NCBI GenBank assembly: GCA_002049455.2
Contig: KV918898.1
Span: 1 to 64,000, forward strand
Reading direction: 5' to 3'
DNA from: Porphyra umbilicalis
Taxonomy: Eukaryota > Rhodophyta > Bangiophyceae > Bangiales > Bangiaceae
DNA length: 64,000 nt
The notes under the pieces are model-generated. The model did not search any database. It saw only the letters and a list, made by a program, of their open reading frames with translations, and had not been told where the DNA came from. Position 1 is the stretch's first letter. Each line of letters starts with the position of its first letter. Below, piece after piece: positions 21,019-33,813 of the stretch. Both the position numbers and the translations under genes were made by a program.

Positions 21019-22308
21019 GGTGGTGACCCCGGGCGGCGTCGGACTGTTTTTTGTGTTCGGTGGAGGCGTTGCGTGTGGGTGTGTGGGATTGGCATTGGGG
21101 CGTGGATGGCGGCGGGGGGAGGTCGGGCGACTCGGCAGTGTGGCCGTGTGGCGCGTCGCGGACGAGGGCGGGTGCCGCCATGGGCGGTGGCGGGTGGTCG
21201 GCCGACGGAGCTGGGTGCTGGCCGACAAGCAGAAGACGGACGAGGGTGACGTCACGTCGCGGGCGGGTGACGTAACGTGGCGGGCGGGCGGGCGATGGGC
21301 TGGCTACCGGCGGGGGTGCTGCACACGACGGGGCCGGTCGCGTTGGTGGCGGTAACGTCTGGGCAGAGCGTTGGTCGCGTCGGCCGGGATGCGGGTGCGG
21401 CAGGTATTCAACGGCGGGCGGGCGCTCACGGTGCCCTCGGTGTGGATGTCGCTGCCGGCGGCGCCTGGGCCTGTGGGCGGGATGATGTCGTCTCCTACAG
21501 CGGCAACGGGGTGTGCACGTCGAGCGGCGATTTTGTGGCTGGCACCCCTTCATTGTGCGTTGACGGGGGTTCGGCGGTGGGCGAAGAGCGCCGCCCTCCT
21601 CCTCGTCACTGTTTTGTGCATGGCGCGCCGCCCGTGCCAGCCTATGCCATTGCACCGGCGCTACATGTATGTGTGCGCTCTCGATATATGTTAGGTGCTG
21701 GCGCAGGCGGGTTGCCGCCGGCGTCGACTGCCGGGTGAACGGGGCTGCCCGTGTGGCGTGGCGTCGGTGCGGCGCGGCACATCTCGTCGGCGTGGTGCGT
21801 GTCAGCTCTGCCGCTGCTTCGCCTGCATTGTACGTCTCGTGTGGCGGGCAGCGCCTCGTGGCCTCCAACTCAATGACACCTTGTTGCCCCCGTGGTGGTT
21901 GGGGCGGCGCGGCTTCTCCCTTATCATCTGTCCCTTGGTTCCGTTTTTGTCCTCTTTTGTCGTTGACTCCATCCTGTGCGCCCGCGACACTGGGTTTGTG
22001 TCGACGCGAATGGAGTACGGGTTGTCTCCCTTCTGGTGGGTTGTCTCCCTTTGGATGCTGTCTCGAGGTCGACGCATAGACGCTGGGTGGTGCCACGCCG
22101 GCAGGTCCGTGCTGCATCGGGACACGCGCAGCGCGAGGAGTTGGTCCACCGAGACGACCCCCCGTCATGGCCGCGCACCAAGACACACACCCCGTGGCAC
22201 GAAGCAGCAACCGTGTCACAAGACCGACGCACGACCGCCATCGACAATGCACGTGCACAACAAACGACGGCCAAACGTGCAGCGCTCCCGCACCACCGGC
22301 CGCCCCCC
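21019..22308. other. intergenic, convergent, low-complexity
   Basis: Long minus-strand open frames here lack any domain and reflect high GC. No gene supported. Confidence 0.4.
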
Positions 22309-23185
22309 TCAATAGAAGCGCAAGCCGCCACCAAACGACGCCCCCGCCCACGCCCCCACCGCCTGCCCCCGCTGCCGCGCGCGCAGCACCGTCGCCTCCT
22401 CATCGTACGTGCGCGCGAGGGCCTTTAGCCGCCGCGCCGCCGCGCGCCACGACGCTTCCGCGTCGGGCGGGGTCTTGCCCGCCCCCTCCCCCCCCGCGCC
22501 GCCGGTGAGCACAAACCCCCCCACCGGCAGCGCGCCCCAGCCAGGCACGGAGGCGGCGCGGGCGAGCAACCCCCCCCCCCCCCCCCCCCCACCCCCCCCG
22601 CCCCCCCCCCGACGGGCAGCGGGAGCTTGCGCAACCACCGGCCCGCCTCGACGCGCGCCGCCACCGCCGCCGACTGGTAGCGCGACAGCAGGCGCCCCCG
22701 CTCCTCGGCCAGCCGGTGTGCGCCCGCCGCGACGGCCGCCGCCGCCGCTGCGGCGGGCGGACCGACCGCCGCCGGCGCGGCGGCGGCAATGTCGGCGCCC
22801 ACCGCCGCGGGCGCCGCGAGGGCCGACAGCCGCGCGTCGACGCGCGCCGCGAGGCGGAGCGCCGCCGCCAGGGCGACGGCGCGGGGCTTGGGCGCCCGCC
22901 GACGGGGCAGCGGAGCGGGCGCCCGGCCGGCGCCGTCGGCGTCCACGTCGGCGGCGGCGGGACCGTCGGTTCCGCGGCAGCGACGGTGGCGGTGGCGGCA
23001 GTCGGCCGCGCCGTCGGCGGCGGGGGTGACAACGTCGGCCGCCGCCGCCGGCGCGGCGAGCTTGAAAATGTCGGCAACAATGGCCGCGTGCGTCGGCGGC
23101 GGCGGGCTCGCCGGCCGCGGCACGGCGGCAAAGGGCAAGCCGGCCGCCACCGCCGCGGCGGCGGCCAAGCCCCCAACCGGCGGCG

Positions 23186-23233
<48 letters not shown>

Positions 23234-26200
23234 CGCCAGTGACGAGCGGCGGCGCGTCGGCGGGCGCCACCCGCCGCCGCCGCCGCCGGGGGGGTGTCAG
23301 CCGGCCCATCCGCGTGCGCGGGCGCTTGCGCGGCACGGCGGGCGGCGGCGGGCCATTGGGGGCGGGCGTACCGACGTCAGTGCCGCCAGCGCCGCCGTTG
23401 GCGGTGGGGGTGGCCACGGCCGCCGGCAGAGGCGTTGCCGCCGCGGCGCGGCGGGCAGCGGCGGCGGCAATGACCCGGCGGGCAGCCGCCGCCGCCTCTG
23501 CAAGCACGTCGAGGGGCGGCTCTGGCGGCGGCGGTGGCGGCGACGCTGCCGTCAGAGCGACGCCATCGACGGCGACGACCGGCAGTGGCGGCGGCGGCTC
23601 CATCGGGCCAGCGCCGTGAACAGCGGCGGCCGGCAGTGTCTCCACGTCGGCAAGGGGGGCGGCCATCGCCTCGACCGACGAGGCGTCGACGGTTGCGCCA
23701 GCCGCGCCGGCCACCTCGCCGTCGCGGCGGAACAATACCACCGACGGTGGCGCAGGCAGTGTGTCATCCTCGCCAACCGCGGGCGTGCGCGGCTGCGCAG
23801 GCGCGCCCGCTCGCCCCACCCCAGCGTTGGCAGGCGCCGCCAACGTTGTGACTTGCGACGGCACGACGGCCGCCATCTTGACGGGCGCCGCGTACAACTC
23901 TTCGGCTGCCCCCACCCCCGGCGGCGGCCCCGCGAGGACCTTGCGGCGGAGTGCCACTGTCCGCAGCGGCGGCGGCGGGGCGTCACCGTCGCTGCCGCCG
24001 TCAGTGCCGTCCGGCGACGGTGGAACGTCATCGTACTCGCCAAGCGGCAGCGTCAGCATGTCGCCTTCATCGCTGCTGCCACCGCCAGTGGCAGGGGGAG
24101 TGGGACAGCGAAAGTCGAAACTCCCGCCGTCGCCGTCGGTCGCCAGAGGGGCGGCTGTGGCCGCCGACGACACGCGGTCTGTCGCCTCCTCGGCCACCTC
24201 GGCGGGCGCGTCCGAGTCAGAGCACCCGCCGCCGAGGGCGTAGGCGTCTTTGGGCAATGCCGACGCCCCGACGTCGTCCTCCATCCACTCCAGCGCCGCC
24301 GGCACGGCCGCGGCGGGTGCCGTCGTCCCGGCCATGCCGACGACCACTGCGCTGCCACCGACCTCTCCGTCGCCCACCACTGCGGCCTCCCTACTCGGCA
24401 CGACCGGCTCGCGCTCGGGCGGCGGCGGCTCGTCCCGTCGGGACGAGCGCTCGGGGAACCGGTCGACCTCTGGGGGCGGCGGCGGCGTTGCCATCCGTCG
24501 TCGCTTGGCCAGCCGCTCGACCGGCGCCGCCTGGTCCTGCGCCTCTGACTCGGCAGTCCCCGTGTCCGACCCAGAGGGCGCCAACGCCGCCGCTAGTGCC
24601 GCTGCGGCGGCGGCAAATACGGCCCGCCGCTGCGCTTCGGGCACGGCCTTTGACGGGGAGTAGGCGCGGGGCGGGCGTCGCCGCCGCCGACGGGGCGGCG
24701 GCGGCCCCGCGTCGTCGAGCCCGACGCTATCGCTGCTCGTCGTCGCGTCGGCGGCCCGCGGGCCCGCCGTCACGTTGGAAACGGTGGAGGTGGCGCCGCT
24801 ACCCACCGGCGACGCCGTGCCCGCCAGAGGCGCCGCCTCCTCTGCGGGTGGCACGTCCACCCCACGGATGCTGCTGCCATCAAACATGGCGCAGGCGGTG
24901 GCGACGGGTGCCGGAGCAGGCGTGGGTGCCGCCGGCGGAGGGGCGTCGGCTGCAGCGGGAGTGGCCACCGGCGGCGGCCGACGCGGCACCGTCGACCGCC
25001 CCCGACGCGGCGACGGCCGACCGTCGGCGGCGGCGGCGGGCGTGTCAGCGACCACCGGCCGCGCCCGTTTGGTGCCGACCCGCCCGACGCGGGGCGCCTC
25101 TGCCGCGGTGGCACGCGGTGAGGGTGCCGCAGACGCCGTCGATCGACGTTGCCGGCCGCAGGCTGCCAACCGTAGCGCGGGCGCCGCCGCGGGGACCGCC
25201 GCCGCGTCGTGCACCGCCACCTCTGTACTTGCCGCCGCGGCCGGCGCTGCGGCTGCGCCGACCTCCACCGCCGCAGCGGTCGCCGACGGCCGGCGCGCCC
25301 GCACCGCCGCGCGGCCGCCACCCGCCGGGGCCGACACGGCGGCGCGCGCGGCGGCCGCCGCGGGCGACCGCCGGGCGACCGTCACCCGTCGGCGGGGCGC
25401 GGGCGCGGCCCCACCCGCCGCCGGCGCGACCGCCCGCACTGGCGCCGCCACGGCAACAGCCGCGACCGCCGCTGCCGACACGGGCGCCACCACCGGCCGC
25501 TTGCGCGGGGGCGGCGACGGCAGCGACGCGAGGCGGGCGGCCGGGGCGTTGCTGCCGGCAGTCGCCGCCGCCACCCGCGGCACACCCGTCGCCAGGGCGG
25601 TCACGCGCAGGGTGGGTGCGGGCGTTGGCACCCCCGACCGTCGAGCAGAGCGGGCGGTGGCCCGTGGGCGGGCGGGCGACGTGCCACTGGCTGCCGCCGC
25701 CGCCGTTGGGGCGGCCGCACGGCGCGGGGGCGGCGTCGGCAGCCCCGCGCGGACGAGCGTGGCCGGCGCCCGCGCGGTGACAAAAGGCGCCGCGACGACG
25801 CGTGTCGCCGGCGCAGCGGGCGACGCGTCGGCAGCGGGAGCGTCACCCCCCTCGGCCGGTGCCGTGCAGGCCATGTCCTGAACACGGCTGTACCCCGCCG
25901 GCGTGGCCGGTGCGGTGGCAGGTGATGTGGTCAATGACGCGGTCGCCGTCTTGGCAGTCGCTTTGGTCGGCGCTTTGGCAGCCGCATTGGCCGCCGCCTT
26001 GGCAGTCGCTTTGGCCGCCGCCTTGGTCGCCGCCTTGGCGGCCGTCTTGACCGACGCCTTGGGCGGCGTCGAGCCTGACTTGCCACCGCTCAAGGCCGCA
26101 CCCCCGTTGGCCCCCGCCTTGGCCACCCCCTTCTTCTTCCCCTCACCCCCCGCCGGCCCACCGCCCTTTGCCGCCGCCCCCCTGCCCTCCAACCCCCCGC

Positions 26201-26789
26201 CGCGAGCAGCTTGTAATAGTAGTTGCGGCACTGCGAGCCGACCCGCCCCGGCACGGCCGCCGCAAGCAGCCCCCAGCGCGCCCCCCCCGGCGGCGCCGTC
26301 GGATCCCGCCCGCCGAGGGCGGCGTGGAAGGCGGCCGCCTCGGTCGCCGTCCACGGGCCGACCGCCTGCGCCTCACCGGGGGCGGGGTAGTGGTACAGGT
26401 ACCCGTACGGGTTGGTCGCCCGCACCGCCCACGCGGCGCGGCGGGCGGTGGACCAGGTCGCCAGCTCGGGGGGGGGGGGGTCGCCGCCGACGCCAAGAGG
26501 GCGGCCGCGTCGGGGGTGGGGGGGGGGGGGGGGGGGGGGGTTGGCAGACCCGCCCCGCGACGGCCGCACCGCAAGCGGCTGCTTGCGGCGGCGCTTGGGC
26601 GGCGGCGGGGCGTCTGCCGCCAATGCGCCCGCCGCGGGTGCCGTCGCCGCCGCCGCCGACGCGGCCGGCGCGTCGGCCGACGGACGGCGGCGGCGGGGGG
26701 GCGGCGGCGGCAGCCGCCGTCGGCCACCCGCCGCACCCCCACCCGCGCCGCCGCCGGCCGGGCGCCGTGGCGGCGGCCGCAACGCGTCG

Positions 26790-26827
<38 letters not shown>

Positions 26828-27192
26828 GGGCGGCGCCGCCCGCCCGCGCCCCGCGGCGCCAGCACGCGCGGCGGCCACCCCCCGGGTCTTCTTCCCCCCC
26901 CCACACGGCCGGGCGGGCGGCGGGCCGCAGCAGCGGCGCACCGCACGCGCGCCGGCGGCCGCGCGCCCGCCGTCGCGGGTGCGGCGGCGGCGGCGGCGGT
27001 CGCGCCACGACCCGCGGCCGGCCGGGTCACCGCCGACGCCGTCGACGGCGGCCGGGTGGCGGCGGCACCGCCCTCTGCGGCCAGCAGCTGCCGCAGCTGC
27101 TGGCGCTCAGAGATGGGCGCGTGGGGCGGTCGCCCGTCGGCAGCGCCGGCGGGGCGGCCGCGCGGTGGCGACGAGGCGGGTGGGGGGGTCAT
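22309..27192 (-). CDS. Very long Myb/SANT-like DNA-binding protein, Ala/Pro-rich
   Basis: Assembled from four frame segments starting at ATG 27192 (MTPPPASSPPRGRPAGAADG). Residues about 250-340 hold the only clear domain: NPYGYLYHYPAPGEAQAVG, PWTATEAAAFHAAL, WGLLAAAVPGRVGSQCRNYY. The spaced Trp residues and RVGxQCxNYY end mark a Myb/SANT-like domain seen in algae and oomycetes. Next comes a histone-H1-like Lys/Ala tract (TAAKAATKAAAKATAKAA), then about 1,100 residues of low complexity. The C-terminus is ordered again (SWRAAARRLKALARTYDEEA, TVLRARQRGQAVGAWAG) and ends at TGA 22309. Frame changes coincide with runs near 26891-26902, 26199-26204 and C21 at 22570-22590. About 1,600 residues; chromatin or transcription role inferred. 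Confidence 0.65.
26518..26540. repeat. G23 homopolymer
   Basis: Uninterrupted run inside the Myb-like gene, encoding a proline tract on the minus strand. With the C21 run at 22570-22590 it is among the longest homopolymers in the window and a likely site of length error. Confidence 0.95.
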
Positions 27193-27482
27193 GGCGGTGG
27201 GGAGAGGGGGGGTGGGGGACAGGGATGGGGGGAGGGGAGGGCACAGGATGACCGGGCAAGACGCAGCCGACGACAATGGCCGCCGCCGTCGGACACGCCA
27301 GTCGCGCAGCGCGACGCCGTCACGGCCAGTGGGGGTCCCCGCGGCGACCAGGCGCCATCCCCTCTTGACGCACCGCCGGCACTGCCGCACGGCAGCGGCA
27401 GCGGCCGCGGCCGGCGGCCATGGCCGGCAGCCGCCCACGCACGGCGGCGCGACGCGGCGACGCTGGCCGGTCACGGCGGCGC

Positions 27483-27511
27483 CGCGCGCGCGCGCGCGCG
27501 CGCGCGCGCGC
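27483..27511. repeat. CG dinucleotide microsatellite
   Basis: 29 bp of alternating C and G, a potential Z-DNA former in a divergent promoter region. Confidence 0.9.
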
Positions 27512-27954
27512 TACGAGCACCGCCTGCCGACCACGCCGTCGGCCACGAGCGGGGGACAAGCACCGCCGGTCGGCAGTGGCGTCGGCGCCGGCGCCGGCTC
27601 TGGCTCTGCCGGGGCGGCAGTGCCGGGCGACGGGGCGGCGCGGCGGGCGCCCGCCGCCGCCGCGCGCGCGCGCGGCGGCGGCGGCCGCGCCGACGCGCGC
27701 GCGCGCGGTCGGTCGGTCGCCGCGGCGCCGTGATCCGTCCGACCCCCCGAGGCGGCCTCGGGTGCTGGATGCACGGCGATTGCGGGCGCACGGGGGGGGT
27801 GGACGCGCGCCAGTCTAAATTTCGTCTGACATTTGGGGGGGAGGAGGGCCACCTTGGCCGCGCTGGATCCAGCGCCCGCGCCATCCGCGAGGCGGGCGTG
27901 CATCCCCTGCCGGCGCCGCGGGCGCCGCGCATCGCCCCTGCAGCCGCGCGGTGC

Positions 27955-28080
27955 GTATTGTCGTTGCGCCAAAAAGTGGAGAGTCCAGGCCTAACAAAGA
28001 GGCGCTTTTCTGCGTTTGATTGGCCCAGACATCGATCGGCTTGACTGGGGCCTCTCCAGCTTTTGGCGCAACGACCATAC
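27955..28080. mobile_element. MITE-like element with about 30-bp terminal inverted repeats
   Basis: The left end (GTATTGTCGTTGCGCCAAAA...) and right end (...TTTTGGCGCAACGACCATAC) are inverted copies with few differences. Similarity continues inward through GTGGAGAG and its complement CTCTCCA. Total 126 bp with no coding capacity. A target-site duplication is not obvious. Confidence 0.7.
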
Positions 28081-28332
28081 AGTACGTACACCGTACCGTA
28101 CAGGCGCTCGCCGGCCCGACAGGCGTCTGGCCCGCCCGCCCGCGTCGCTGGCGCGTGCGTGAGCTCCTCTGCCCGCCACGCTGCCGCGTGCTCCGAGAGC
28201 CGAGCTGCCGCGCTCCGCGGGAGCGAAGCGCGGCAGCGTCTGCCGTGTCTCGGTCCCCGCGGGTGCGCGGCCTGCTTCCCTGTCGCCCGCCCTCTGCCCC
28301 CCTTCCCCGGTTCATCCCACTGCATTGCCTTC

Positions 28333-31300
28333 ATGGCGGCTGTCGGGGCATCCCCCGACGTGCGCCCCCGCGTCTATCTCGACGAGGAGCTGTCGCAGGA
28401 TGTCGACACTGCCGCCGTTGCCGCGTCCGCCGCCGGCTCTGCTGGCGCCGCCTCTGGCGCCGCCCACGCCGACACCGAGGTCGACGCGGAAGCGGGAGAG
28501 GCGCCAGGCGCACATCTCGGCGTGGCCTTGTGCTCGGTGGTGGGCATGCGGTACTATGACGGTGTTATCCACCAGGGCGAGTGGGTCGAGCTGGTGCGCC
28601 AGCCGCACAATCCGTACGACGCCAATGCCATCCGGGTGGACAACATGACGGGGACACAGGTACGCGACGCGTAAGCGGGGGGGGGGTTCTGCGTAGGTGT
28701 GCACTTGAGGGCGGGTCCAGGGGGCGCGGCTATGCCTGGCGACAGGTGTTGACATCCTCACTCTTTCCTAGTGCGGTCTTGCACGGGTCGGTGTCGCTTG
28801 CGGTCCGGTGACGACCCTCCCCACCCCAGGTCGGCCACATCTCCCGTGTCGAGGCGATGTGTCTGGCGCCTCTGCTGGACGAGCCCCCAATCACCCGCCT
28901 CCGTGTCGCGGCCACCATCCCGACGCGCCCCAAGTCCCGCTTCCGCTGCGCAGTCCGACTCGACTGGTTCGGCGACCCCGACCGGGAGGCGGCACTCGCG
29001 GCCACCCTCGAAGCTGGCGGCGTCGACTACACCGCCCCTGATGCGGCGGGCAGCCTCGGCGCCCGCGGCGGCGACGACCCAGACGTCGTCGCGGACGCCC
29101 CCGACGGCCCGCCCGCCGCGTCGGTCGGCCGCCGCGCGGCGGCGGCGGCGGCGCGCGCGACGCTCGCCGCCACCGTTGCGTCACGCACGGCCGCACCGGC
29201 GGGTGGCGGCGGCGGTGGGGGTCGGGCGGCGGTGCCGACCGCCGCCGACCTCGACCGCCTCTTTGACGCGACGGCGGCGGCGCGGGCGGCGGGCCTCGCC
29301 GCCGCTGCCGCGGCGTTGCGCCCGCCCGCCGCGCTGACGGCGGTGCTCTTTCCCCACCAAGCAGAGGGCGTGGCGTGGATGCTCGGCCGCGAGACGGTGG
29401 CGGCGGACGGAGTGCCCCCGTTTTGGTCACCGTCGACCGAGGGCGGGCGGGCGGTGTGGCTCAACAGCCTGACCAACAGCGCGTCGGTGGGTCGGCCGGC
29501 GCCCGTGCGGGGGGGGATCCTCGCCGATGAGATGGGCGTGGGGAAGACGCTGCAGGTCATTGCGCTGCTGCTGGCGCACCCGCCGCTGGGAGTCGTGTAC
29601 GCGCCTCTACCAGACGTGGACGGCGAGGAGGGGCAGTCGGGAGGGGGGGGGGGGCACCAGGGGGGGGATGCCAAGCCGGCCGTCAAGTCAGAACAGGGCG
29701 GTGGGGGGTCGGTCATTGACGACGCCGACGGCACGCCGGCTGCCGTCATGCGGGAGGTCGAGGCCGAACCGGGGAGCCCACACCCAGACGCCCCCGTCGA
29801 CGCGCCCACCCCCACCGTCCCGGTCAAAGCTGAGGAGCGGCCGGTTGCAGCTGCAGGCGGCCCCGCCGCCCGCACCCGCCGCCGCTCCATGTCGACCCCC
29901 CCAGGTCCGCTGGTGGCCACGGCCACCGCCGCGACTGCGGCCGTGGCCGCCCCGCTGCCGCCCGTGTTGATGCGCAGCGCGGTGCGTGCGTTGCGGGTGG
30001 CGGAGCTCCGCTCGGCACTCGTCGCCCGCGGCGTGCGGTCGGCCACGGAGCTGGCGGCGCTCCGTCGGCCGGCGTTGGCAGAACTCCTCGAAGCGACGGA
30101 GGCGACGCGCCGGGGAGGGGCGCCCGCGACCAGCAGTGCGAGCGGCGGCGCGTCGGCCGCGGCCGCGGCCGCTCCAGACGTGAAGGCACCCACCGACAGT
30201 GTCGGTACCGTCGCCGCCCACCCCCCCACGGTCCCCCTCCCTGTCGCCCACGCCAGCAAGGCGTACGGCGATGACCGGGACGGTCCCGCGCGGACGACAC
30301 TCATTCTCGCTCCTGTGTCGGTGCTCTCTAGCTGGGAGTCCCAGCTTGCCGACATGGTCGCCCCCGGTGTCCTCCGCGTCCTCGTCTATCACGGTGTGGG
30401 GCGGTCGACGGACGTGGCGGAGCTCGCATCGTACGACGTGCTCATTGCCAGCTACGCGACGCTGGCCGCCGAGTGGTCACCAGACGGCGACGGCGAAGTC
30501 GGCGGCGTCGGCGGCGGCCGCCCGCCCGTCCGCAAGAAACGCCGGTCAGGGGCGTCGGCCGCCCACGCAGGGGTGTTGTCCCGCGTCCCCTTGCGGCGGC
30601 TCGTCCTCGACGAAGCCCATATCCTCCGCAATGGGGCGCGCACCCGCCTCTACCGGTCCGTCGCCGCGTTGTCGGCACCCCTCCGTTGGGCGCTCACCGG
30701 GACCCCCGTCGTGAACCGCGCTGACGATCTGCAACCGCTCCTCGGCTGGCTCTGCGCCGCCCCGCTTGACGAGCGGAGGGTATGGAACCGGGCAATTGCG
30801 TGGCCGCTCACCGCCGGCGACGAGGCGGGGCTCGCGCGCCTCCGCACCCTCGTCGCGTCGCTGGCGCTCCGCCGCACGCGGGCGGGCGTGCCGGCGCTCG
30901 CTGCCCTCCTCCCCCCGTCTACAGTGGAGGTGCACACGCTGCGCATGACGGCGGTGCAGCGGGAGGCGTACGACCTGCTGTTTACAGCCGCGCGGCGGGT
31001 GTTTCGGACGGTGCTTGGCGCACGCTTCCGGGCGGCGGCGGAGGAGGGGGGGCGCGGCGTGACAGCTACCGCGGCGGCCGCGGCGGCGACGTCGGCCGCG
31101 GGGGGTGGCGGTCAGGCCGACGATGGGGGCGATGCCGCTGCCGGCGTTGTTGGCGCCAACTATGCGTCTATCCTGGAAGTCATCACCCGCCTGCGGCAGG
31201 TGTGTTGCGCGCCGGCGCTTCTCCCCGCGGGCCGCGTGGAGCGGGCGCGGGCGGTGCTCGCGCACCTTGACGCGCTCGAGGCGGCGGCGGCGGCGGGGGC

Positions 31301-32281
31301 TGGCGGCGGCAGCGGTAGCGGCAGTGGTGCGGCCGCCGCGCCGGCGCTCAGCCCCGCCGACGTCACGGCGCTATTTGGCATGCTGGCCGGCGCGCTCGCC
31401 GACGACGACCGCCGCGATTGCGCCGTTTGCCTGGAAGCGGTCACGGAAGCGTCGGCGCGCATCCTCGCCACGTGCCGCCACACGTTTTGTGAGGCGTGCC
31501 TCGCGACGCTGCTCCGAGGCGGGGGGGGGGGGGGGTGTGCCCGCTGTGCCGCGGGCGCTTCCGGCGGTCGGACGTGACGTCTATGGGGCAGCTGCGGGAG
31601 CGGGGGGCGGGGGGGGAGTCGGCGACAGCGGCGGACGGCAACGCCGGCGGCGGCGGCGGCAACGACACAGACGGCGGCAACAGCGGCGGTGGCAGCGGCG
31701 ATGCGGGCGGCGGCAGTGACGGCGACAAGGCAGCCGCCGCTGCCGCGTCCGACACGGGCGCCAAGGCGACGGCGCTTCTGGCCATGCTGGCAACCACCCC
31801 CCCGGACGAAAAGTCGGTCGTCTTTTCCCAATTCACGTCCTTCCTCGACGTTCTCGAAGGCGCCCTCGGCTCCGCCGGCTGGGTGCGCGACGCCGACTAT
31901 GTGCGGCTCGACGGGGCTGTCGCCCGCCCCGCCCGAGCGGCCGCGTTGGCGCGCCTTCGCGACGCCCCCAGGTGTCGCCTGCTCCTTGCCTCCCTCACCG
32001 CCGGCGGTGTTGGCATCTCCCTCGTTGCCGCCAACCGGGTGTACCTCACCGACCCATGGTGGAACGCCGCCGCGGAAGCACAAGCCGCCGACCGCGTCGC
32101 GCGCCTCGGCCAGCGCCGCCGCGTGACGGTTGTTAAGCTGGTCATGGAAGCGTCAATAGAGGCGGCGATGGTCGCGCTGCAGGCGGCCAAGTCGGCGGTG
32201 GCAGCGGGGGCGCTCGGCCGGCTGACGTCGGCGGAGGTGCGGCGGATGAACGCGCAGCGGCTGCTACGATTGTTTGCGTGA
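28333..32281 (+). CDS. RAD5/HLTF: HIRAN-SNF2-RING helicase, HLTF/RAD5 type (DNA damage tolerance)
   Basis: HLTF/RAD5 proteins remodel stalled replication forks and polyubiquitinate PCNA. Exon 1 (28333-28659) and the start of exon 2 (from 28830) form the HIRAN domain (VALCSVVGMRYYDGVIHQGE, VRQPHNPYDANAIRVDN, then VGHISRVEA). Next come helicase motif I GILADEMGVGKTLQ (about 29514-29555), motif II LVLDEAHILRN (about 30600), and WALTGTPVVN. The RING C3HC4 inserted between helicase halves is CAVCLEAV, CRHTFCEAC, CPLCRGRF. The C-terminal lobe has KSVVFSQFTSFLDVLE, LLASLTAGGVGISL, DPWWNAAAEAQAADR. The frame changes once, at a G15 run (31521-31535) inside the RING. About 1,260 residues, with Ala/Gly-rich spacers enlarging it. 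Confidence 0.92.
28660..28829 (+). other. intron in HLTF/RAD5 gene
   Basis: Donor CAG|GTACGC at 28660 and acceptor CACCCCAG ending at 28829, 170 bp, phase 0. It joins GTQ to VGHISRVEA within the HIRAN domain. Confidence 0.85.
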
Positions 32282-33102
32282 GGCGTTTGGGTGGGGGGGG
32301 CCGAGGGGAAGGTGGTGATCTGCGCAGCAGACACGTACAGTAACCGACGGACAAGCTATACGGAGGAGTTGGTGAAGGAACCCGTGGGGGAAAGCCCGAA
32401 CACGTTGTACACCGCCTCGGCTCCACCGTGCTGCGTGTGGAGCGGATAATGGATGATCTCTTTGCTCGCCACGACCGGAGCGCCTGTGTCCTCTCTTGCT
32501 GACCACCGGCCGCGGCCGCGCTCTGTTGAGGTGGGTGTGGGCACAGTTGTTGGCGCGGGGGAGGATCTACAGGCACTCACGGCCCCGCCGCGGACGCTGC
32601 CGTGCTCACCAGCGCGCCCGTAAAGGAACCGCCGTCGTTGACACCGCCGTCGTTGACACCGCGTGCCGGCCTCGTCCATGGGGCGTCGTCCCACTTCCGT
32701 TTCGTTTCGGTACTACCCCCTGTTGCCGCACCTACGCGAGTTTTCTGTGCTTGTTGCTGCCCGCCCGAGCCAAACCGCGGTTGCCCCTACGAGGCCGAGC
32801 GGACCCGCGCCGGCGCCGCGCCGCCCGAGGAGGCAGCGGCAGCACCATCGTCATGCGCGCGTCGGCCACCCTCAGCCACTGCCACTGCCTCGGCCGCGGG
32901 CGCCTTGTCGCCCGCGTCGGGTGCCCGTCGGTGCCACACGCGGCGCTGTCGGCGACGGGGCGGCGCGTCGGCCGTTGGCCCCGTGGCGGCCGTCGACACC
33001 CGAGCGGTCGGACGATCGGGGCTGCCGCGGTCCCGCCGTGGGCGATGCCGCCACCGTTGCGGTGACCGAGTCGGCGCCGGCGATTCCGCCGCAGCGCGAC
33101 AA
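32282..33102. other. intergenic, HLTF to duplicated RPC4 promoter
   Basis: No gene recognised on either strand. If the left RPC4 copy keeps the ancestral context, this is the original upstream region of the RPC4-like gene. Confidence 0.4.
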
Positions 33103-33509
33103 TTCCAATCCAAAGCGGCGAGGATCCCAGCGGCGGCTGCCCACCGACGCGACGTCCAGCGCGACCGCCGCCGACGGCCGCCGCTCCTGCAGGACTGCGG
33201 CGCCCGGCAGCCGCAGCGGCGGGGTGTCTGCCCCGCTTGGCGCCACGCTCGCGGTCCTCTACACCCCCTTTATCCCCTTTTTTTTTCTTTTCCACCACCC
33301 CCCCTGCTGTGATGGGGGACCCCCCCCGCCCCCCCGCCCGACCGTCAAGGCCGAACCCGCCTTTGCCGCCGCCGCCGCGCCGCCGCCGACCCCCCCCCCG
33401 CCGGCACCCCGGCCGCGGCGGCGGGTGCGGCCGCCGCAGCCGCTGCGGCGGCCGCAACGTCCCCCCCCCGGATGGCACCCCATCCCCCGCGCCGGCGCCG
33501 ACGACGCCC

Positions 33510-33555
<46 letters not shown>

Positions 33556-33813
33556 ATGCGGCGGCGGCGCCCCCCCCCCCGGGAGCGCCCCCCCCCCCCC
33601 CGCGGGGGCACCCCCCTCTTCACCCCCGTCGCGCCCCGGCGGCGTAAAAAGGTGCGCCCCGGCTCTGCGGGCGCCGCCGCCACCCGCGGCGCGGATGGCC
33701 TCGGGCGCGGGGGCCTCGCCGCCGCCGCCGCCGCGGCGCGGTCGGGGGCGCCGCGCGGGCGCGGCCGCGGCGGCCGCGGCGGCGGCGGCGGTGGCGCCGC
33801 TGCCACGTACGGC
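33103..33813 (+). pseudogene. duplicated promoter plus 5' fragment of the RPC4-like gene
   Basis: This segment is nearly identical to 62193-62890: same order, only a handful of substitutions (for example TACACC versus TAGACC near 33260), plus differences in homopolymer and GCG-repeat length. It includes about 210 bp upstream, the C/T leader, the start at 33312 (MGDPP...) and about 500 bp of coding sequence with the FTPVAPRRRKKVRPGSAGA region. Similarity stops abruptly at CACGTACGGC; downstream sequence is unrelated. It cannot encode the conserved C-terminal half, so it is a truncated copy. It forms the left border of the 34-62 kb block. Confidence 0.85.

Larger units (their letters stand above)
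27193..28332. other. intergenic, divergent promoter region of Myb-like and HLTF genes
   Basis: Contains a CG dinucleotide microsatellite (27483-27511) and a 126-bp inverted-repeat element (27955-28080). No gene found. Confidence 0.4.

Noticed and set aside
20888..22351. 487-codon minus-strand open frame
   Set aside because: No domain; antisense to the end of the RING gene; composition-driven.
33103..33813. Left RPC4 copy as a functional gene
   Set aside because: Similarity stops before the conserved C-terminal half and downstream sequence is unrelated.
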